From Nonomuraea deserti (GTDB lineage: Bacteria; Actinomycetota; Actinomycetes; Streptosporangiales; Streptosporangiaceae), in the NCBI RefSeq assembly GCF_004348685.1, contig NZ_SMKO01000038.1:1-58290 (forward strand): a stretch of 58,290 nucleotides of DNA. Reading direction: 5' to 3'. A program made the translations under genes and the position numbers. Each line of letters begins with the position of its first letter. Position 1 is the first letter of the stretch. The notes below the pieces were generated by a model. It was given only the letters and a program-made list of their open reading frames with translations. It did not search any database and was not told the origin of the DNA. This document shows, one piece after another, positions 55,716 to 58,290 of this stretch.

Positions 55716-55833
55716 ACACCGGTGCGGTGTGGCTCAGGAGGCGGGTCGTACGGGAAACGGCTCGCAGGCCGCATGCGGCCCGGGCGACTGCATCCATGGT
55801 GTTTCCAAGCTTCGTCCTGTCACGAGGTCGGCT

Positions 55834-55855
55834 GAGTGACAGGCTGAGTGACAAT
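55834..55855. promoter_or_regulatory. Right arm-type repeats of second element
   Basis: gagtgacagg (55834-55843) and gagtgacaat (55846-55855) repeat gagtgac with the same 12-bp period as at 47938-47959. They lie 92-95 bp inside the third att copy. Confidence 0.6.
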
Positions 55856-55947
55856 CGCCGTGGTCGATCACGAACGTTGGCGGACAGTCCCGCACTCACG
55901 CCACTGGTCACAGGGCTGGCGCGGCCACTGCGAACTGATGTTCGATG

Positions 55948-55994
55948 TGCTTTGCGAGCAGGAAGTCAGGAGTTCGATTCTCCTAGGCTCCACT
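55948..55994. repeat. Third att copy (diverged tRNA-Ala 3' half)
   Basis: From tgctttgc to ctccac, this 47-bp segment matches 33704-33750 at all but three positions (a to g in the anticodon stem, a to t in the T-loop, c to t at the end). There is no 5' half, so it is not a tRNA gene. It marks the right boundary of the second element. Confidence 0.88.
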
Positions 55995-56002
55995 GCACTT
56001 CG

Positions 56003-56034
56003 AAGGCCACTTCCTATGATCGGGAAGTGGCCTT
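56003..56034 (+). terminator. Rho-independent terminator, probably native to tRNA-Ala
   Basis: aaggccacttcc (56003-56014) pairs with gggaagtggcctt (56022-56034), and the stem is followed by ttt. It follows the third att copy at the distance expected for a tRNA terminator. Confidence 0.85.
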
Positions 56035-56107
56035 TTTGATCTTGTACAGCTACGAAATACAGCTACAGGCTCAGCTGGGGTACACAACAACGAGCGAGTC
56101 CACGATC

Positions 56108-56620
56108 ATGCTGTACGTGGCGATGCTCCGGTTGCTGGCGATCGGCCTTCTCAGCGGTGTCATAACAGTGCCGCTCTTGTGGCTGCAACAAGGCGACGGC
56201 TTCGAGTACGCACGGCTCGCAGCTCTGATGGCGTTCGTACTCGGCCAGTTCCTCACCGTGCCTGTCGGGTTGGTGGTGGGCTGGGTCCTTGCCGCCACGG
56301 GATCGTGGACGCGCACCCCTGGCTACGTCCTGGGTGCGATCACGACCGTGTTCGGAGCGATCGTCGCCACGCAGGCCTGGGCCACGATGAACTGGGTCGA
56401 TGGAGGATCGGCCAGGCTTGGTGATTCGGATGTCGAGTCCTTGACGATGTTCCTTGCCTCTTTCTCCGGTGGGGTTACGACCCTGGTCGGTGTGGCCATC
56501 GTCTCGTTTCGATGGGCTGGCTACGATCCGCAAGCCGCTCCGGTGCGTCAACGGGGTCCGCGTAGGTACGGCCGGGCTAGACGTCGGCCTTTGTCCCACG
56601 TCAAAGGCCATTCCCCGTAA
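56108..56620 (+). CDS. Small membrane protein
   Basis: The 170-residue protein (ATG 56108, or ATG 56123) has four hydrophobic segments: LRLLAIGLLSGVITVPLLWL, LAALMAFVLGQFLTVPVGLVVGWVLA, YVLGAITTVFGAIVATQAW and FLASFSGGVTTLVGVAIVSF. A basic tail (RQRGPRRYGRARRRP) follows. No ribosome-binding site is obvious and the upstream frame is a shadow. The function is unknown; it is probably the first chromosomal gene beyond the elements. Confidence 0.65.
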   Translation: MLYVAMLRLLAIGLLSGVITVPLLWLQQGDGFEYARLAALMAFVLGQFLTVPVGLVVGWVLAATGSWTRTPGYVLGAITTVFGAIVATQAWATMNWVDGGSARLGDSDVESLTMFLASFSGGVTTLVGVAIVSFRWAGYDPQAAPVRQRGPRRYGRARRRPLSHVKGHSP

Positions 56621-56789
56621 TCGAGGAAGGGTGTGGATCCTTTCCAGGGAGCCCCTGAGCTGGTGGTCTGAGGTCTGGTGGGGATGTCTCGTGTCTTCTA
56701 CCGTTTCGGTAGGGGAGTGCGAGAGGTGGCCGTGATGGGTCTCGTTTCTGGAGGAGCTGGCGCGGCGTGAGGCCGCGGCTCGCCGTCGG

Positions 56790-58157
56790 GTGGAGGCGAC
56801 TCGGGAGGAGATCGCTGGGCGGGCGGACAGGCGGGCGGCCCGGGTGATGGTGGATGCCGGCGGAGTGGCGCATCGCGTGATCGAGACGGGGCATGAGCGG
56901 TGCCTGGCCAGCGTGGTGGGCCCGGTGACGGTGCGCCGGGCGGCCTTTCGCGCGGGCGGGACGGCGAATCTGTATCCGGCCGACGCGCGGTTGAACCTGC
57001 CGGCCGGGCGGCACTCGCACGGGTTGCGTAAACGGGCCGTGGTCGAGGCGGTGCGCGGCTCGTTCGATGACGCGGTGACGGCGATCAGGCGATGTTGCGG
57101 GAACGTGGTGGCCAAACGGCAGGTCGAGCGGCTGGTCATCACGGCCGCCCGGGATGTCGAGGCGTTCTACGAGGCCCGCGTGCCGCTGCCGTGCACCGCG
57201 GCCACTCTGCTGGTGATCAGCTGTGACGGCAAGGGAGTGCCGATGCGCCCCGAGGCGTTGCGGCCGGCGACCCGCAGGGCCGCCGCGGTCGAGGGCGGTA
57301 ACACCTACCGGACCCGGCTGGCCGGCGGGGAGAAGAGCGGACGCAAGAGGATGGCCACGGTCGCGGCCGTCTACGATGCCGAACCCGCCGTGCGCCGCCC
57401 TCACGACGTGATCACGCTGTCCGGTTCCGGCACCGCGACGAAGAACGGGCCGGGGCGGCGGCCGGGGCCGAAGGCGACCGGCAAGTGGCTGACCGCTTCG
57501 GTGGAACGCTCGGCCGAGCAGGTCATCGCGGACGCCTTCGATCAGGCCGCCGCCCGCGACCCTCAGCACCGCAGACGCTGGGTGGTGCTGGTCGACGGCG
57601 ACCGTCACCAGCTCGACCTGGTTCACTCCCAGGCGAGGCGACATCAGGTGGACGTGCACATCGTGGTGGATGCCATCCATGTCGCCGACTATGTCTGGAA
57701 AGCGGCATGGTCGCTGCACACTCCGGGCGACCCTGCCGCCGAACGCTGGGTCGCGATCCAGCTCCTAGCGATCTTGTCCGGGCGGCTGGAAGAAACCCTC
57801 GCCGAGTTGCGCTGCCAGGCCCGGACCGCCGGACTGAGCCCTGAGCAGCGCAAAGGCATCGAGACGTGCGCGAAATATCTGACGGCCAAACGCGGCCACC
57901 TCGACTACGCCGGCGCGCTCGCGGCGGGCTGGCCGATCGCCACCGGGATCGTTGAGGGGGCGTGCAGGCACCTCGTCGCCGACAGGTTGAACATCACCGG
58001 CGCCAGATGGGGCCTGGACGGTGCCGAAGCAGTCCTCAAACTCCGCGTAGTGATCAGTAACGGCCACCTCGAACCATACTGGACCTTCCATCTCCAGCAA
58101 GAACACCACCGCATCCACCAGACCCGCTACCAGGACGGACACCAACTCACGGCCTGA
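56790..58157 (+). CDS. ISKra4-family transposase, 5'-truncated
   Basis: The 455-residue frame is an ISKra4-type transposase. It has a zinc-binding-like N-terminal half, DGKGVPMRPEAL, MATVAAVYDAEP, a DDE core (VVLVDGDRHQLDLV, HIVVDAIHVADYVWKAAW) and GIVEGACRHLVADRLNITGARWGL near the end. The coding frame continues upstream of 56790 to about 56736 (VSFLEELARREAAARRR), where a TGA precedes it with no start codon. The first exon-like 20-30 residues are therefore missing or joined by frameshift. I saw no clear terminal inverted repeats. Confidence 0.85.
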   Translation: MEATREEIAGRADRRAARVMVDAGGVAHRVIETGHERCLASVVGPVTVRRAAFRAGGTANLYPADARLNLPAGRHSHGLRKRAVVEAVRGSFDDAVTAIRRCCGNVVAKRQVERLVITAARDVEAFYEARVPLPCTAATLLVISCDGKGVPMRPEALRPATRRAAAVEGGNTYRTRLAGGEKSGRKRMATVAAVYDAEPAVRRPHDVITLSGSGTATKNGPGRRPGPKATGKWLTASVERSAEQVIADAFDQAAARDPQHRRRWVVLVDGDRHQLDLVHSQARRHQVDVHIVVDAIHVADYVWKAAWSLHTPGDPAAERWVAIQLLAILSGRLEETLAELRCQARTAGLSPEQRKGIETCAKYLTAKRGHLDYAGALAAGWPIATGIVEGACRHLVADRLNITGARWGLDGAEAVLKLRVVISNGHLEPYWTFHLQQEHHRIHQTRYQDGHQLTA

Positions 58158-58164
58158 TTACCTC

Positions 58165-58290
58165 AGTGTCGGGTAGCGGCGGCACGTTGCCGTGCCGCCG
58201 CCCCCTCAGAACCGGGCAAGCGGGCTTTCCCCGCACCACGGCTCAAGCAAGCCCCGAGGGCTCGGCGGGTGAGAATGTGGCCGGTCTCCT
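58165..58290 (-). other. Possible group II intron fragment at window edge
   Basis: On the minus strand, 58201-58243 reads gagccgtggtgcggggaaag, then cccgcttgcccggttctgag and ggggg. This resembles the conserved GAGCCG-TGCG-GAAA-CGC-CGGTTCTGAGGGG segment found in bacterial group II introns near the intron-encoded protein. A cggcggcac/gtgccgccg hairpin (58177-58200) adjoins it. The identification rests on memory of that motif only. Confidence 0.35.

Larger units (their letters stand above)
47854..55994. mobile_element. Second, integrase-less element (CIME-like), about 8.1 kb
   Basis: The segment is bounded by the exact att copy at 47854 and a diverged copy at 55948-55994. It has its own paired arm-type repeats (gagtgac, 12-bp period) inside each end. 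It contains no integrase, Rep or translocase, but does contain a GntR regulator, small element-type genes and envelope cargo. This is the layout of a cis-mobilizable element or a decayed AICE in tandem. Confidence 0.7.

Noticed and set aside
55948..56000. Third tRNA-Ala gene
   Set aside because: It also lacks the 5' half; interpreted as an att site remnant.

Overview
The window is a high-GC actinomycete chromosome segment centred on the replication origin. The gene order parB-parA-rsmG-khpB-yidC-yidD-rnpA-rpmH-dnaA-oriC-dnaN-gnd-recF-dciA-gyrB-gyrA-DUF3566-tRNA-Ile is the classical actinobacterial oriC core. GTG/TTG starts, a NAD-type gnd between dnaN and recF, and a DLW-39 protein further on suggest Streptosporangiales, perhaps Nonomuraea. 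That placement is inference; no 16S gene is present.

Region 1 (1-18.8 kb) is the conserved core. It holds three perfect parS sites (one inside parA), many DnaA boxes upstream of dnaA and in oriC, and further box-like 9-mers inside the dnaA and recF coding sequences. Two non-coding stretches, between parB and parA and between rsmG and khpB, are filled with degenerate or tandem repeats.

Region 2 (18.8-33.7 kb) is ordinary accessory chromosome: a VOC protein, a NarL-type two-component pair, a methyltransferase, MarR/PaiB/MocR regulators, a Dyp peroxidase with a PCuAC copper chaperone and a membrane protein, a universal stress protein, CopZ, DLW-39 and a HAD phosphatase. It also holds three decaying genes (an acetyltransferase, a MocR and an AhpD), a 28-codon small ORF, and a cluster of three perfect DnaA boxes about 16 kb from oriC.

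Region 3 (33.7-47.9 kb) is an actinomycete integrative and conjugative element (AICE) in the 3' end of tRNA-Ala(TGC). It has exact 50-bp att repeats, a tyrosine integrase, Xis, a RepSA-like HUH initiator, an FtsK/TraSA-like translocase, small transfer-operon proteins, a KorSA-like GntR regulator and an XRE-flavoprotein pair. One end is eroded by an IS5-type element lying against an internally deleted IS4-type element.

Region 4 (47.9-56.0 kb) lies between the AICE attR and a third, slightly diverged copy of the att core, followed by a Rho-independent terminator that is probably the native tRNA-Ala terminator. It has its own paired arm-type repeats but no integrase, so it looks like a cis-mobilizable (CIME-like) relic in tandem with the AICE. 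It carries a GntR regulator, small element-type genes and an envelope cargo: a small secreted Cys peptide, an L,D-transpeptidase lipoprotein, a DUF3494 (ice-binding-like) protein with a Pro-Thr stalk and a His/Cys-rich tail, and a polytopic GT-C-like membrane protein.

Region 5 (56.0-58.3 kb) has a small membrane protein, a 5'-truncated ISKra4-type transposase and, at the edge, a sequence resembling a conserved group II intron segment.
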